From Verrucomicrobiaceae bacterium (GTDB lineage: Bacteria; Verrucomicrobiota; Verrucomicrobiia; Verrucomicrobiales; V1-33), in contig JAIXVE010000119.1 of NCBI GenBank assembly GCA_027483175.1, positions 1-53,804 on the forward strand: 53,804 nucleotides of DNA, in the 5' to 3' direction. The notes under the pieces were generated by a model, which was given only the letters and a program-made list of their open reading frames with translations, ran no database searches and had not been told where the DNA came from. Within the stretch, counting starts at the first letter, position 1. Every line of letters begins with the position of its first letter. This document shows positions 1 to 8,860 of the stretch, one piece after another. Both the position numbers and the translations under genes were made by a program.

Positions 1-738
1 CGGAAATAGCGCGCCGCCGCAAGCGGAGACGTGCCCCCAGTTCCCAGCGCCGGAGCCGCTCCCGGCGGCAGCGTTGCGGCCGCAATCAGTTGCGGCAACC
101 CTGCGAGAATCGCATCAAACTCCTGCTGCTGCTCAAAAGTCAGCGCAGCCTTGCCTGGCTCCGTCGCCCCGATCGGTGCCGTCACCACCCGCGTCGAAAG
201 GGCCGTGCAGCGCACACCTGTCGCCATCGGAAGATCTGCAAACCCCTCGAACGTCACCCGCGGAAATGCCGCCGCCGCCACCGCCACCCACGGATTCGCG
301 CCACCCACCAGCAACCGAACGTGCGTCCCCGGTGACTCTGACACCTCAATCGTCAACGGCAGCAGCACCGTGCCTCCCGCCGCCGGTGGCGAAGCCCCCG
401 CCGCCACCCCTGCCGGATTCCCTTCTTCTTCAGCCCCCACCACCGTGCCCGCTAGCTCCAGCGGCCACCTAACTGTATCGCTCTGCGCATAAACCGCCGT
501 CCCCGGAACACCCGCAAACGTCATCCCGCCCGACCCATCCGGAACCTCAAGGCAGTAAATCTGCCCCGGCCGCGCCGGAACCTGAATCAGATACCGGCCA
601 CCTTCTTTGATCACCGTGGCAGCAAAAGGAACCTCAGCAATCACCGGCACAGGATCGCCAGCAATCACCGGCACAGCAGCCACCAGACCGGCACAAATGC
701 CTCGGGAGTAAGCAGGGGGGGGGGGCAAGGAATAACAT
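1..738 (-). CDS. Partial secreted-type protein, frame broken at a poly-C run
   Basis: A - strand reading frame runs off the left edge of the window and stays open for about 235 codons up to a run of 11 C (- strand). It reads AVPVIAGDPVPVIAEV, then GGRYLIQVPARPGQIYCLEV. An ATG at 738 precedes the run but lies in the wrong frame: a run of 10 or 13 C would join ATG-TTA-TTC-CTT to the open frame. The imperfect duplication PVIAGDP/PVIAEVP is encoded by a repeated stretch near 633-676. I do not recognise the family. The beta-rich, Ala/Val/Gly-rich composition suggests an exported or surface protein. The gene is either phase-variable, mutated or mis-sequenced at the run; an internal GTG start downstream of the run is also possible. 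Confidence 0.5.
715..725. repeat. Eleven-base homopolymer (G on + strand)
   Basis: Eleven consecutive G on the + strand interrupt the frame of the gene that runs off the left edge. The length is typical of slippage-prone contingency tracts, but also of sequencing error. Confidence 0.85.
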
Positions 739-807
739 CGAATTTGTAACAGTTATCACAACCACACGCCGTCGGCAAGCCACAAATTCAAAATCCTTAC
801 TTCATTA

Positions 808-1032
<225 letters not shown>

Positions 1033-1123
1033 TCAGCCTCCACCACCCCTCCTCGCCCCCCTCCACCGCCACTTCCTTCGCCCCCTCCGAACCAGCTCCT
1101 CCGCCCTCTCCCAACAAGCCTTT

Positions 1124-1203
1124 CCCACTTCTCACTTCCCACTTCTCACTTCCCCCCTCTCCCCCCAAGCCCACTTTTACTATTCACTATTTTCAATTTT
1201 CAA
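1124..1203. repeat. Heptamer tandem repeats, two types, upstream of bioD
   Basis: Four 7-base units of the type CYCACTT (1124-1151) are followed after a short C-rich gap by four units TTTACTA, TTCACTA, TTTTCAA, TTTTCAA (1176-1203). A leader box CTCCCAACAAGCC lies just before them. The array ends 38 bases before the bioD start. The same array type recurs six more times in the window. Confidence 0.85.
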
Positions 1204-1241
1204 TTTCCAACCCCCGCCCCCGCACCGTCTGCTCTCGCGGC

Positions 1242-1868
1242 ATGCACTACTTCATCACCGGCACCAGCACCGACGCAGGCAAAACCTACGTCACCTGCCT
1301 CCTCCTCCGCGCCCTCACGGCTCAAGGCACCCGCGCCGTCGGCTTCAAACCAGTCACCTGCGGCGGCCGCGAAGACGCCGTCGCCCTCCGCGACGCCGGC
1401 ACCCCCGGCCCCGACCTCGACCTCATCAACCCGGTCGCCTACCGCCAGCCCCTCGCGCCCATGGCCGCCGCCCTCCTCGAAAACCAACCCTTCGACGACG
1501 CCCCCATCCTCTCCGCGTGGACCGAACTCACCGCCCAATACGACCGCGTCCTCGTCGAAGGAGCCGGCGGCTGGGAAGTCCCTCTCTCCAAAGGCCGCAC
1601 CATGGCCGACCTCGCCGCCCTCCTCAATCTCCCCGTCATCGTCGTCGCCGACAACCGCCTCGGCACCCTCAACCACACCATCCTCACCGTCCGCTCCATC
1701 CAGCACCGCGGCCTCTCCTGCGCAGGCATCATCCTCAACCACCCCGCAGACTCCCGCGACCTCGCCTCCATCTCCAACGCCCTCATCCTCCAATCCATGC
1801 TCGATGTCCCCATCCTCGCCGAAATCATGCACGGCGAAACCGACCTCGCATGGCCCTCCCTCGTCTGA
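1242..1868 (+). CDS. bioD: Dethiobiotin synthetase
   Basis: Makes dethiobiotin from 7,8-diaminopelargonate, CO2 and ATP, the penultimate step of biotin synthesis in the cytoplasm. The 208-residue product has the usual family length. It begins with the P-loop GTSTDAGKT at residues 7-15, has GFKPVTCG at about 35-42 for the substrate lysine, and VEGAGGWEVPL at about 107-117, the second nucleotide and metal motif. No other biotin gene is in the window, so bioD stands alone rather than in a bio operon. Heptamer repeats fill its upstream region. Third codon positions are almost all C, as in the neighbouring core genes. Confidence 0.95.
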   Translation: MHYFITGTSTDAGKTYVTCLLLRALTAQGTRAVGFKPVTCGGREDAVALRDAGTPGPDLDLINPVAYRQPLAPMAAALLENQPFDDAPILSAWTELTAQYDRVLVEGAGGWEVPLSKGRTMADLAALLNLPVIVVADNRLGTLNHTILTVRSIQHRGLSCAGIILNHPADSRDLASISNALILQSMLDVPILAEIMHGETDLAWPSLV

Positions 1869-2015
1869 GCCCCGCTCCTGACCCCTCCCAAACCACCCTC
1901 CGGGAAATCGTTGCAGCCCCAGCCGGAAGGTGCATAATCGCGGCCCGGCATCCCGGAATTCGGCAGGCCTCTCCTGCCACCACTCCCGCCCCCCTCTCTC
2001 CCACCGTCCTACCAC

Positions 2016-3896
2016 ATGTCCACCGCTGAAGCCGCCTCCGCCCCGCGAGAACTCGACGCCGGAATGATGATCCGGAGAGCGCTCTTCCTCCTCCTTCTCG
2101 TCGGCGTCACCTACTACTACCTCGGTGTCGACTTCCGCGGCCTCTCCCACGCCAAAGGCATGGACCAGGCCCAGATCGCTCGCCAGATGGCCTCCGATAA
2201 ACACTACACCACTCTCGTCATCCGCCCGCTCGCCTACGCCCAGGTCGACCGCCAGATGAAACTCAACGAGGGCCCCAGCGCCGCCCCATCCTTCATGGAC
2301 GGCATCCCCGACACCTATCACGCCCCCCTCAACCCCATCCTCAATTCCATCGCCCTCGGGATGTTCCCCAGCACATGGGAGTTCGGCGAAAAACAGGTCC
2401 TCTACACCCCGGACCTCATCATCAGCGGAGTCTCCATGCTCCTCCTCCTCGCCTCCATCGGCGTCAGCTACCTCCTCATCTCCCGCATCTTCGACGCCCG
2501 CATCGGCGGCGTCACCGCCCTCCTCCTCCTCCTCTGCGAACTCCTCTGGCGCTTCTCCCAGAGCGGCCTCCCGCAGATGCTCATGCTCTTCCTCTTCTCC
2601 TTCGCCACCTACTTCCTCTACAAGGCCATCGAAAGCGCAGCCGCTGGCCGACCCGTCTTCCTCTGGATGGCCCTCACCGGTGCCTTCTTCGGCCTCCTCG
2701 CCATGACCCACTGGCTCGCCGTCTGGCCCTTCCTCGGCCTCGTCCTCTTTGCCGCCTTCTATTTCCAGCCCCGCGGCCTCCAACTCCTCGTCCTCCTCGG
2801 CGTCTTCGGCCTCATCACCGTCTGGTGGCCTCTCTTCAATAACCTCCGCTACACCGGCAACCCCCTCGGCGCTGGCCTCTACCTCTTCTATTCAGGCCTC
2901 GGCGGCACCTCCGACGAACTCACCCTCATGCGCGATCTCGAGCAGACCACCGGGGGACTCAACTTCGACGGCTTCATCTCCAAAATGGTCGGCAACTCCG
3001 TCGCCCAGCTCGGCGACATCTACAACTACATGGGCGGCATCATCGCCGCCCCACTCTTCTTCCTCGCTCTCCTCCACCCCTTCCGCCGCCGCGAAATCGC
3101 CGACTTCCGCTGGTGCATCCTCCTCATGTGGATCTTCGCCGTCGCCGGCATGACCCTCTACGGCATCAAACCCTTCGGCGATGGCCTCAACGAAGACCGC
3201 ACCGACTCCAATAACCTCCACGTCCTGTTCCTCCCGCTCATGACAGGCTACGGGCTCGCCTTCCTCTCCGTCCTCTGGAACCGTCTCGAACTCCCCGTCA
3301 ATATCCCCGCTCTCCGCAACGGCCACTTCATCCTCGCCGTCGCCATCAGCGCCCTCCCCTTCCTCCTCATGATGCCCCTTCGCATGATGCGCGGCATGTC
3401 CGGTGTCGACCTCGCCCGCGTCCACGCACCCTACTACATCCCCAATGCCCTCGCCTCCATGGGCAAACTCGTCAAACCCAACGAAGCCGTCGTCTCCGAC
3501 ATCCCATGGGCCGTCGCATGGTACATGAACCGCCCAGCCCTCCTCCTCCCCAAAGACAAATCCCAACTCGAAACCCTCCGCCAGTCCGGCAAAGAACGCG
3601 GCCAACCCATCTCCGCCATCCTCCTCAGCCAGTACACCCTCGGCGCTCCCCTCACAGACGCCACCTACCGCAATACCGCTCTCTTCGAATGGCGCGACTA
3701 CCTCATGTTCCGCCCCTCCATGCTCATCGGCAGAAACCGTACCCAGGTCACCGAAATCATGGCCACCCTCCAGGGCGACATGCCCTTCAAAAACCCAGCC
3801 GTCGTCGGCGGCCCAGGCGACAGCTTCTACCTCTTCATGACCGATAACCCGGTCGCTCGCCCCGAAAACGAAGCCGCCACCTCCCTCGATCAGTAA
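2016..3896 (+). CDS. Polytopic glycosyltransferase-like membrane protein (GT39/ArnT type)
   Basis: A 626-residue protein with an N-terminal membrane segment at about 19-38, a roughly 90-residue exposed first loop, and about ten further hydrophobic segments between residues 115 and 460. A soluble C-terminal domain of about 160 residues follows (NEAVVSDIPWAVAWYMNRPA). This layout matches dolichyl-phosphate-mannose or undecaprenyl-phosphate-sugar dependent glycosyltransferases that add sugars on the outer side of the membrane. The acceptor cannot be read from the sequence. The acidic residue usual in the first loop could be D or E around AYAQVDRQ, but I cannot assign it. It ends 16 bases before glnD, suggesting co-transcription. 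A hypothetical polytopic protein of unrelated function remains possible. Confidence 0.65.
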   Translation: MSTAEAASAPRELDAGMMIRRALFLLLLVGVTYYYLGVDFRGLSHAKGMDQAQIARQMASDKHYTTLVIRPLAYAQVDRQMKLNEGPSAAPSFMDGIPDTYHAPLNPILNSIALGMFPSTWEFGEKQVLYTPDLIISGVSMLLLLASIGVSYLLISRIFDARIGGVTALLLLLCELLWRFSQSGLPQMLMLFLFSFATYFLYKAIESAAAGRPVFLWMALTGAFFGLLAMTHWLAVWPFLGLVLFAAFYFQPRGLQLLVLLGVFGLITVWWPLFNNLRYTGNPLGAGLYLFYSGLGGTSDELTLMRDLEQTTGGLNFDGFISKMVGNSVAQLGDIYNYMGGIIAAPLFFLALLHPFRRREIADFRWCILLMWIFAVAGMTLYGIKPFGDGLNEDRTDSNNLHVLFLPLMTGYGLAFLSVLWNRLELPVNIPALRNGHFILAVAISALPFLLMMPLRMMRGMSGVDLARVHAPYYIPNALASMGKLVKPNEAVVSDIPWAVAWYMNRPALLLPKDKSQLETLRQSGKERGQPISAILLSQYTLGAPLTDATYRNTALFEWRDYLMFRPSMLIGRNRTQVTEIMATLQGDMPFKNPAVVGGPGDSFYLFMTDNPVARPENEAATSLDQ

Positions 3897-3912
3897 CGCC
3901 GGGCCCATCCTC

Positions 3913-6666
3913 ATGCCCCGCTACCTCGACAAAGTCCAGGCACACGCCAGCCGGGTCCTCGCTCCGGCTCTCGACCCCGCCGCCTCCCCCGAGGAAGTCC
4001 TCAAACTCTACAAAAGCTTCCTCAAAAAGGAAGAACACCGCATCCGCCTCCAGCACCGCGCCGGCCTCAGCGGCACCGAGGTCTGCAGCCAGCGCGCCGG
4101 CCTCCTCGACGTCGTCCTCCACAACCTCTTCGCCAGACCCCTCGGCGAATCCACCCGCGGCGGAGCCAAAGTCGCCCTCATCGCCACCGGCGGCTACGGC
4201 CGCGGCCTCCTCAACCCAGGCTCAGACGTCGACCTCCACTTCCTCCACATGGAACGCGCCGGGCGCGAAATGTCCCCGCGCTCCCGCGAAGTCGTCGAAA
4301 ATGTCCTCTACATGCTCTGGGACGTCGGCTTCAAAGTCGGCCACGCCGTCCGCTCCCTCAAAGAAACCTTCCAGCAGGCCCTCAAAGACCACCAGACCAT
4401 GTGCGCTCTCCTCGAGAGCCGCTTCATCACCGGCGAACGCGCCATCTTCGACGAATTCGAAGACAACTTCCGCCGCCAGTGCGTCACCAACCGCGAAAAG
4501 GAATTCCTCGACCTCCGCGCCCGCGATGTCGAAGAACGCCACACCCGCAGCTCCAATACCGTCCACCTCCAGGAACCTAACGTCAAAACAGGCTGCGGCG
4601 GCCTCCGCGACTACCATAACATGATCTGGGTCAGCTGCGTCAAACTCGGCACCCGCAACCCAGACGACCTCCGCAAACGCCGCATCTTCTCCGAAAGCGC
4701 CGTCCACGACATCCGCCGCGCCCACGACTTCCTCCTCCGCGTCCGCAACGAAATGCACTACGCGGAAAAACGCGCCACCGACCTCCTCACCCTCCGCCTC
4801 CAGGGCACCGTCGCCACTAACCTCGGCTACACCGGCCGCCGCATCGTCCAGCGCTGCGAGGCCTTCATGCGCGACTACTACCACCACGCACGCAATCTCT
4901 ACCAGCACAACCTCTCCCTCATGGAACGCTTCGCGCTCGAACGCGAAGAACCTCGCTCCGGCATCTTCTCCTTCCTCGCCGTCCGCAACAGCGGCCGCCG
5001 CGAAACCTTCGACGGCTTCCAGAGCCGCGACGGCTTCATCTTCCCAGCCTCCGAAAACACCTTCACGGAAGACTCCGGCCGCCTCATGCGCCTCTTCCAG
5101 CACACCCAGCTCCGCCGCCTCAAACTCAGCCCCCAGATCCGCACGCTCGTCAAAGAAAACTACGGCCTCATCAACCGCACGTTCCGCTATCGCAAAACCA
5201 ACCGCGAAACATGGGAAGCCATCCTCAGCCGCAAAGGCGAGGTCGGCCCCGCCCTCCGCCAGATGCACCGCGTCGCCTTCCTCGGCCGCTATCTGCCGGA
5301 ATTCATGCCCCTCACAGACCTCGTCCAGCACGAGTTCTTCCACCGCTACACCGCCGACGAACACACCCTCAAATGTCTCGAAAAACTCGACGAACTCAGC
5401 GACACCCGCAACCCGGCTCTAGCCTTCCATCAGCGGCTCTTCCATGACTTCGAAGACCCCTTCATCCTCTACCTCGCTCTCCTCCTCCACGACACCGGCC
5501 GCGCCGAAGGCGTCAAAAAACACGCCTACGCCAGCACCGAACTGACCGATCAGGTCTGCCGCCGGCTCCAGATCTCCGTCGACCGCCGCCAGCTCCTCCT
5601 CTTCCTCGTCGATAACCACCTCCTCTTCTGGCACACCGCCACCACCAGAAACCTCGACGACCCCGAAGTCATCGCCTCCTTCGCCGCCGTCGTCCGCCGC
5701 CGCGAATGGCTGGACGCTCTCTTCCTCCACACCTACGCCGACAGCCGCGCCACTAACGAATCCGGCTGGACCGACTGGAAGGAAAGTCTCGTCCGCCAGC
5801 TCTACTCCGCCACCGCCGCCTTCCTCGAAGGCAAAGACGCCTTCCGCTCCGCTCTCCAGATCCCCATGGACGAACTCCGCGCCGCCGTCACCTCCTCCCT
5901 CGGTGACTGCGACCCCGCGGAACTCGACGCCCACTTCCTCGGCATGCCGGACCGCTACTTCAACTTCCGCGCCCCAGCAGACATCACCCTCCACCTCCGC
6001 ACCTGCCGCCAGTTCTTCCGCCAGCTCCGCAAAGACGACCCCGCCAGCGCCCTCCGCCCCGTCCTCCGCTGGGAAGCCAGACCAGAACGCGGCTGCAGCG
6101 AGGTCATTCTCGTCACATGGGACCGCCACCTCCTCCTCGCCAAAGCCGCAGGCGCTCTCGCCGCCGCAGGCATCAATATCCTCAGCGCTGACCTCTTCGT
6201 CCGCAAAGACGGCACCGTCGTCGACATCTTCCGCGTCTGCACCACCGCCTTCGCACCAGTCACCGACGAAAAAACCATCGCCAAAGTCTCCGAAATGCTC
6301 ACCCGCGCCTGCATGGGCGAGGAAATCGACTTCGCTGACCTCATCCGCTCTCGCTCCCGCGCCCAACCAGAACCCCTCCCAGGCTGGAACGACGAATTCC
6401 CCTCCCGCGTCTGGGTCGCCAACTCCGTCCAGCGCGACGCCACCACCGTCGACGTCCAGGCCATCGACCGCATCGGCCTCCTCCACGCCATCTTCAATAC
6501 CATCGGCTCCCTCGGCCTCGAAATCACCCACGCCCGCATCAACACCGAAAAAGGCGCCGCCATCGACTCCTTCCGCGTCACCGACGCCTCAGGCGCTCAA
6601 CTCACTTCCCTAGCCGAAGTCAATCGCCTCAAACACGCCCTCGAAAAAGCCATCGGCCTGCTCTAA
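3913..6666 (+). CDS. glnD: [Protein-PII] uridylyltransferase / uridylyl-removing enzyme
   Basis: Senses glutamine and uridylylates or deuridylylates PII, setting nitrogen control. At 917 residues it has the family's full architecture. The nucleotidyltransferase motif GGYGRG-x4-GSDVDL is at 93-108, with D105 and D107 as metal ligands. The linker motif KTGCGGLRDYH follows. The HD domain has LLLHDTGRA with H526 and D527. Two C-terminal ACT domains lie at about 714-790 (VILVTWDRHLLLAKAAGAL) and 834-917 (TTVDVQAIDRIGLLHAIFN). All key residues look intact. No PII gene (glnB/glnK) is nearby in the window. It probably shares a transcript with the preceding membrane-protein gene. Confidence 0.95.
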   Translation: MPRYLDKVQAHASRVLAPALDPAASPEEVLKLYKSFLKKEEHRIRLQHRAGLSGTEVCSQRAGLLDVVLHNLFARPLGESTRGGAKVALIATGGYGRGLLNPGSDVDLHFLHMERAGREMSPRSREVVENVLYMLWDVGFKVGHAVRSLKETFQQALKDHQTMCALLESRFITGERAIFDEFEDNFRRQCVTNREKEFLDLRARDVEERHTRSSNTVHLQEPNVKTGCGGLRDYHNMIWVSCVKLGTRNPDDLRKRRIFSESAVHDIRRAHDFLLRVRNEMHYAEKRATDLLTLRLQGTVATNLGYTGRRIVQRCEAFMRDYYHHARNLYQHNLSLMERFALEREEPRSGIFSFLAVRNSGRRETFDGFQSRDGFIFPASENTFTEDSGRLMRLFQHTQLRRLKLSPQIRTLVKENYGLINRTFRYRKTNRETWEAILSRKGEVGPALRQMHRVAFLGRYLPEFMPLTDLVQHEFFHRYTADEHTLKCLEKLDELSDTRNPALAFHQRLFHDFEDPFILYLALLLHDTGRAEGVKKHAYASTELTDQVCRRLQISVDRRQLLLFLVDNHLLFWHTATTRNLDDPEVIASFAAVVRRREWLDALFLHTYADSRATNESGWTDWKESLVRQLYSATAAFLEGKDAFRSALQIPMDELRAAVTSSLGDCDPAELDAHFLGMPDRYFNFRAPADITLHLRTCRQFFRQLRKDDPASALRPVLRWEARPERGCSEVILVTWDRHLLLAKAAGALAAAGINILSADLFVRKDGTVVDIFRVCTTAFAPVTDEKTIAKVSEMLTRACMGEEIDFADLIRSRSRAQPEPLPGWNDEFPSRVWVANSVQRDATTVDVQAIDRIGLLHAIFNTIGSLGLEITHARINTEKGAAIDSFRVTDASGAQLTSLAEVNRLKHALEKAIGLL

Positions 6667-6676
6667 CCACAGCGCA

Positions 6677-6693
6677 GCACGGACTTTCCAGTC
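6677..6693 (+). terminator. Small hairpin after glnD
   Basis: CGGACT and AGTCCG form a 6-bp stem around TTCC eleven bases past the glnD stop. There is no T-run, so it would be a weak or Rho-assisted terminator. It lies between two convergent genes. Confidence 0.35.
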
Positions 6694-6697
6694 CGCG

Positions 6698-7150
6698 TCA
6701 CCCCTCACCCCTCCCTAACACCCGCTCCGCCAGCCGCGCCACCTTCACCAGCTCCGCATTCCCCTGCCCCGCCGCCACCCGGCACAACTCCGGCAGCCGC
6801 CCCACCGCCTCCACATACGCCGCCCCTCCCGGCCCCGCTAGCAAATCCCCAGGCTCCATCCGCCGCGCCGTCTCAATCGCCATCGGCAACTGGATGAAAT
6901 TCGGATTCATCGGCCCGCCCTCCACCGCCAGCCCAGCCTTCACCAGATGCGGCACCGCCGCCACCGACGCCGTCCCGATCCTCCCCTGATCACACAACCG
7001 CATCCACAGATCAAACCATGCCCCTTTGATCTCACTGCTCATCGGCAGCAGCGGCTCTCCACACACCTCCGCAATCAGCTCCGGTAAATCCTCGGCCGTG
7101 CCCAGCGCATGCCGCAGCACCCGCCATTCGTCACTCGCTAATGCTATCAT
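6698..7150 (-). CDS. Orphan small protein, immunity-protein-like
   Basis: About 150 residues, starting MIALASDEWRVLRHALG. I chose the ATG at 7150 because GGGAG sits 9 bases upstream; the longer open frame upstream is low-complexity and overlaps the divergent lipoprotein gene. The core W-x-DLW-x-RLCDQGRIGTASVAAVPHLV resembles the start of helical-repeat proteins often found as orphan immunity or HEAT-like proteins (pattern LWGRLCHQG-x-VYTAS-x-AAVPHL). This is family-pattern memory, not a search. It is cytoplasmic, with no signal peptide. No toxin gene is adjacent, so a toxin-immunity role is only a suggestion. Confidence 0.6.
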   Translation of the reverse strand: MIALASDEWRVLRHALGTAEDLPELIAEVCGEPLLPMSSEIKGAWFDLWMRLCDQGRIGTASVAAVPHLVKAGLAVEGGPMNPNFIQLPMAIETARRMEPGDLLAGPGGAAYVEAVGRLPELCRVAAGQGNAELVKVARLAERVLGRGEG

Positions 7151-7295
7151 CGCTTTGTCTCCCGGAACTTTCCGGTCCCCCCTCCTTCCACCGCCCCTCC
7201 ACACGACACAAGCGTCCATCCCCTCCTCCCAACCTCCCCCATTTCCACTGGCTGCGGGCTTGTGCCCCGCTCCACCCAGCCGATACTGCCCCACA

Positions 7296-7616
7296 ATGAT
7301 CCCAGCCGCCTCATCCCCCATCCTCAGTCGCTCCCTCGCCGCCGCCACCGCCCTCCTCGCCGCCTCCTGCGAGGTCTACGTCCCACCTCCAGTCGCCCCA
7401 GCCCCCGTCTACAGTCCGTTCTACGGCCCCGCCCGCCCAGTCGTCGTCGCCGCCCCCGCCTATCCAGCCTACCCGGCCTACCGCTACCCAGTAGCCTACA
7501 CCGCCATGCCCTACGGCGCTCGCCCCATCGTCTACCAAGGCACCTCCTGCCACTACTACAACGGCGGCTACTACCGCCCGCACCCACACGGTGGCTACTA
7601 CCGCTGGAACCCGTGA
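7296..7616 (+). CDS. Small Tyr/Pro-rich lipoprotein
   Basis: A 106-residue product with a signal sequence ending in the lipobox AAS-C (LLAASCEVY), so the mature N-terminal Cys is probably lipidated. The mature part is almost only P, A, V and Y: repeats such as YPAYPAYRYPVAY, and a C-terminal GGYYRPHPHGGYYRW. Such proteins are usually envelope-anchored with no known enzyme activity. The ATG at 7296 was chosen over longer frames because it places the signal peptide at the N-terminus. It is divergent from the small orphan gene upstream and ends 34 bases before the FGE gene. Confidence 0.7.
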   Translation: MIPAASSPILSRSLAAATALLAASCEVYVPPPVAPAPVYSPFYGPARPVVVAAPAYPAYPAYRYPVAYTAMPYGARPIVYQGTSCHYYNGGYYRPHPHGGYYRWNP

Positions 7617-7650
7617 TCACTCACCCGGTCCGCCGAACCGTTGGCATCCT

Positions 7651-8775
7651 ATGAACGAGGGATCTTCTCCGAGCCCGCACCGCGAACAGGGCTCACCCCA
7701 CCTTTCGCAGCCGACCATCAACACTCGCCTCCCTCTCCTCCTCGCAGGCCTCCTCTCCATCTTCCCCGCCTGCCGCAAATCGCCCGCCCCAGTCCCCCGA
7801 GCCGCCGCAGAAACCGGCACCACCACCGAATCCTCCGCCCCTCCCCCATCCCCAGCCCCCAAAGGCATGGTCTGGATCCCCGGCGGTTCCTTCATGATGG
7901 GCTCCGACGATAAACCCCACGAAGGCCCCGTCCACAAGGTCACCATCGAAGGCTTCTGGATGGACGAAACAGAAGTCACCAACGCCCAGTTCGCCGCCTT
8001 CGTCTCCGCCACCGGCCACATCACCAGCGCCGAAAAAACCCCGAAACTCGAAGACTTCCCACCCGAAGTCCGACCCGACATCCCTCTCGATAAACTCAAA
8101 CCCGGAGCCAATAACTTCAAACCCACCGCCGCTCCCGTCCCCCTCGACAACCCGCTCGCGTGGTGGGAATACAAATTCGGCGCCTCATGGCGGCACCCCG
8201 ACGGCCCCGAATCCTCCATCGAAGGCAAAGACAACTTCCCCGTCGTCTGCATCTCCTTCGACGACGCCGAAGCCTTCTGCCGCTGGGCCGGTAAACGGCT
8301 CCCCTCAGAAGCCGAATGGGAATTCGCCGCCCGCGGCGGTCTCTCCCAGAACCGCTACGCGTGGGGAAACGACCTCAAACCCGCAGGCAAATGGATGTCC
8401 AATATCTGGCAGGGCGAATTCCCCGTCTCCGCCTCCGCCGACGACGGCCACCAAGGCCGCGCCCCAGTCAAATCCTACCCCCCAAACGCCTACGGCCTCT
8501 ACGACGTCAGCGGCAATGTCTGGGAATGGACCGCCGACTGGTACTCCGAATCCTTCTACCGCACCGGCCCCACCTACAACCCGCTCAATACCGAGCCGTC
8601 CTCCGATAACCCCCAGGGCATGCCCTGCCGCTCCATCCGCGGCGGCTCATGGCTCTGCAACGACTGCTACTGCGAAGCCTACCGCGTCGCCGGCCGCCAG
8701 GAAACCTCCCCGGATACCGCCACCAACCACACCGGCTTCCGCTGCGCACAATCCCCCAAAGCCACCGCCCCCTGA
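7651..8775 (+). CDS. Formylglycine-generating enzyme family lipoprotein
   Basis: The SUMF1/FGE fold converts a cysteine in sulfatases to formylglycine. The 374-residue product starts at ATG 7651. It has a hydrophobic signal ending in the lipobox FPAC (IFPACRKSP), then the FGE core: MVWIPGGSFMMGSD, DETEVTNAQFAAFV, GKRLPSEAEWEFAARGG and YDVSGNVWEWTADWY. The C-terminal RGGSWLCNDCYCEAYR places cysteines at residues 336 and 341, the CxxxxC pair of copper-dependent aerobic FGEs, with C339 between. Many FGE-fold proteins lack this pair, so its presence argues for real FGE activity outside the cytoplasm. No sulfatase gene lies in the window. Confidence 0.88.
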   Translation: MNEGSSPSPHREQGSPHLSQPTINTRLPLLLAGLLSIFPACRKSPAPVPRAAAETGTTTESSAPPPSPAPKGMVWIPGGSFMMGSDDKPHEGPVHKVTIEGFWMDETEVTNAQFAAFVSATGHITSAEKTPKLEDFPPEVRPDIPLDKLKPGANNFKPTAAPVPLDNPLAWWEYKFGASWRHPDGPESSIEGKDNFPVVCISFDDAEAFCRWAGKRLPSEAEWEFAARGGLSQNRYAWGNDLKPAGKWMSNIWQGEFPVSASADDGHQGRAPVKSYPPNAYGLYDVSGNVWEWTADWYSESFYRTGPTYNPLNTEPSSDNPQGMPCRSIRGGSWLCNDCYCEAYRVAGRQETSPDTATNHTGFRCAQSPKATAP

Positions 8776-8860
8776 TCCCGCCGCTTTCCTGTAACATTCC
8801 CCACCCTTCCCAACTCTACCTTCCCGACAACCTCCACTCGCCTCCCACCATCCTTTCCCC

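Noticed and set aside
1200-2783. 527-codon - strand open frame, and similar long antisense frames such as 13099-15624, 4222-5364 and 5419-6531
   Set aside because: They mirror bioD, glnD and the amidohydrolase gene in the antisense frame that stays open because stop codons are rare under C-ending codon use. Their products are Glu/Gly/Ala low-complexity with no motifs.
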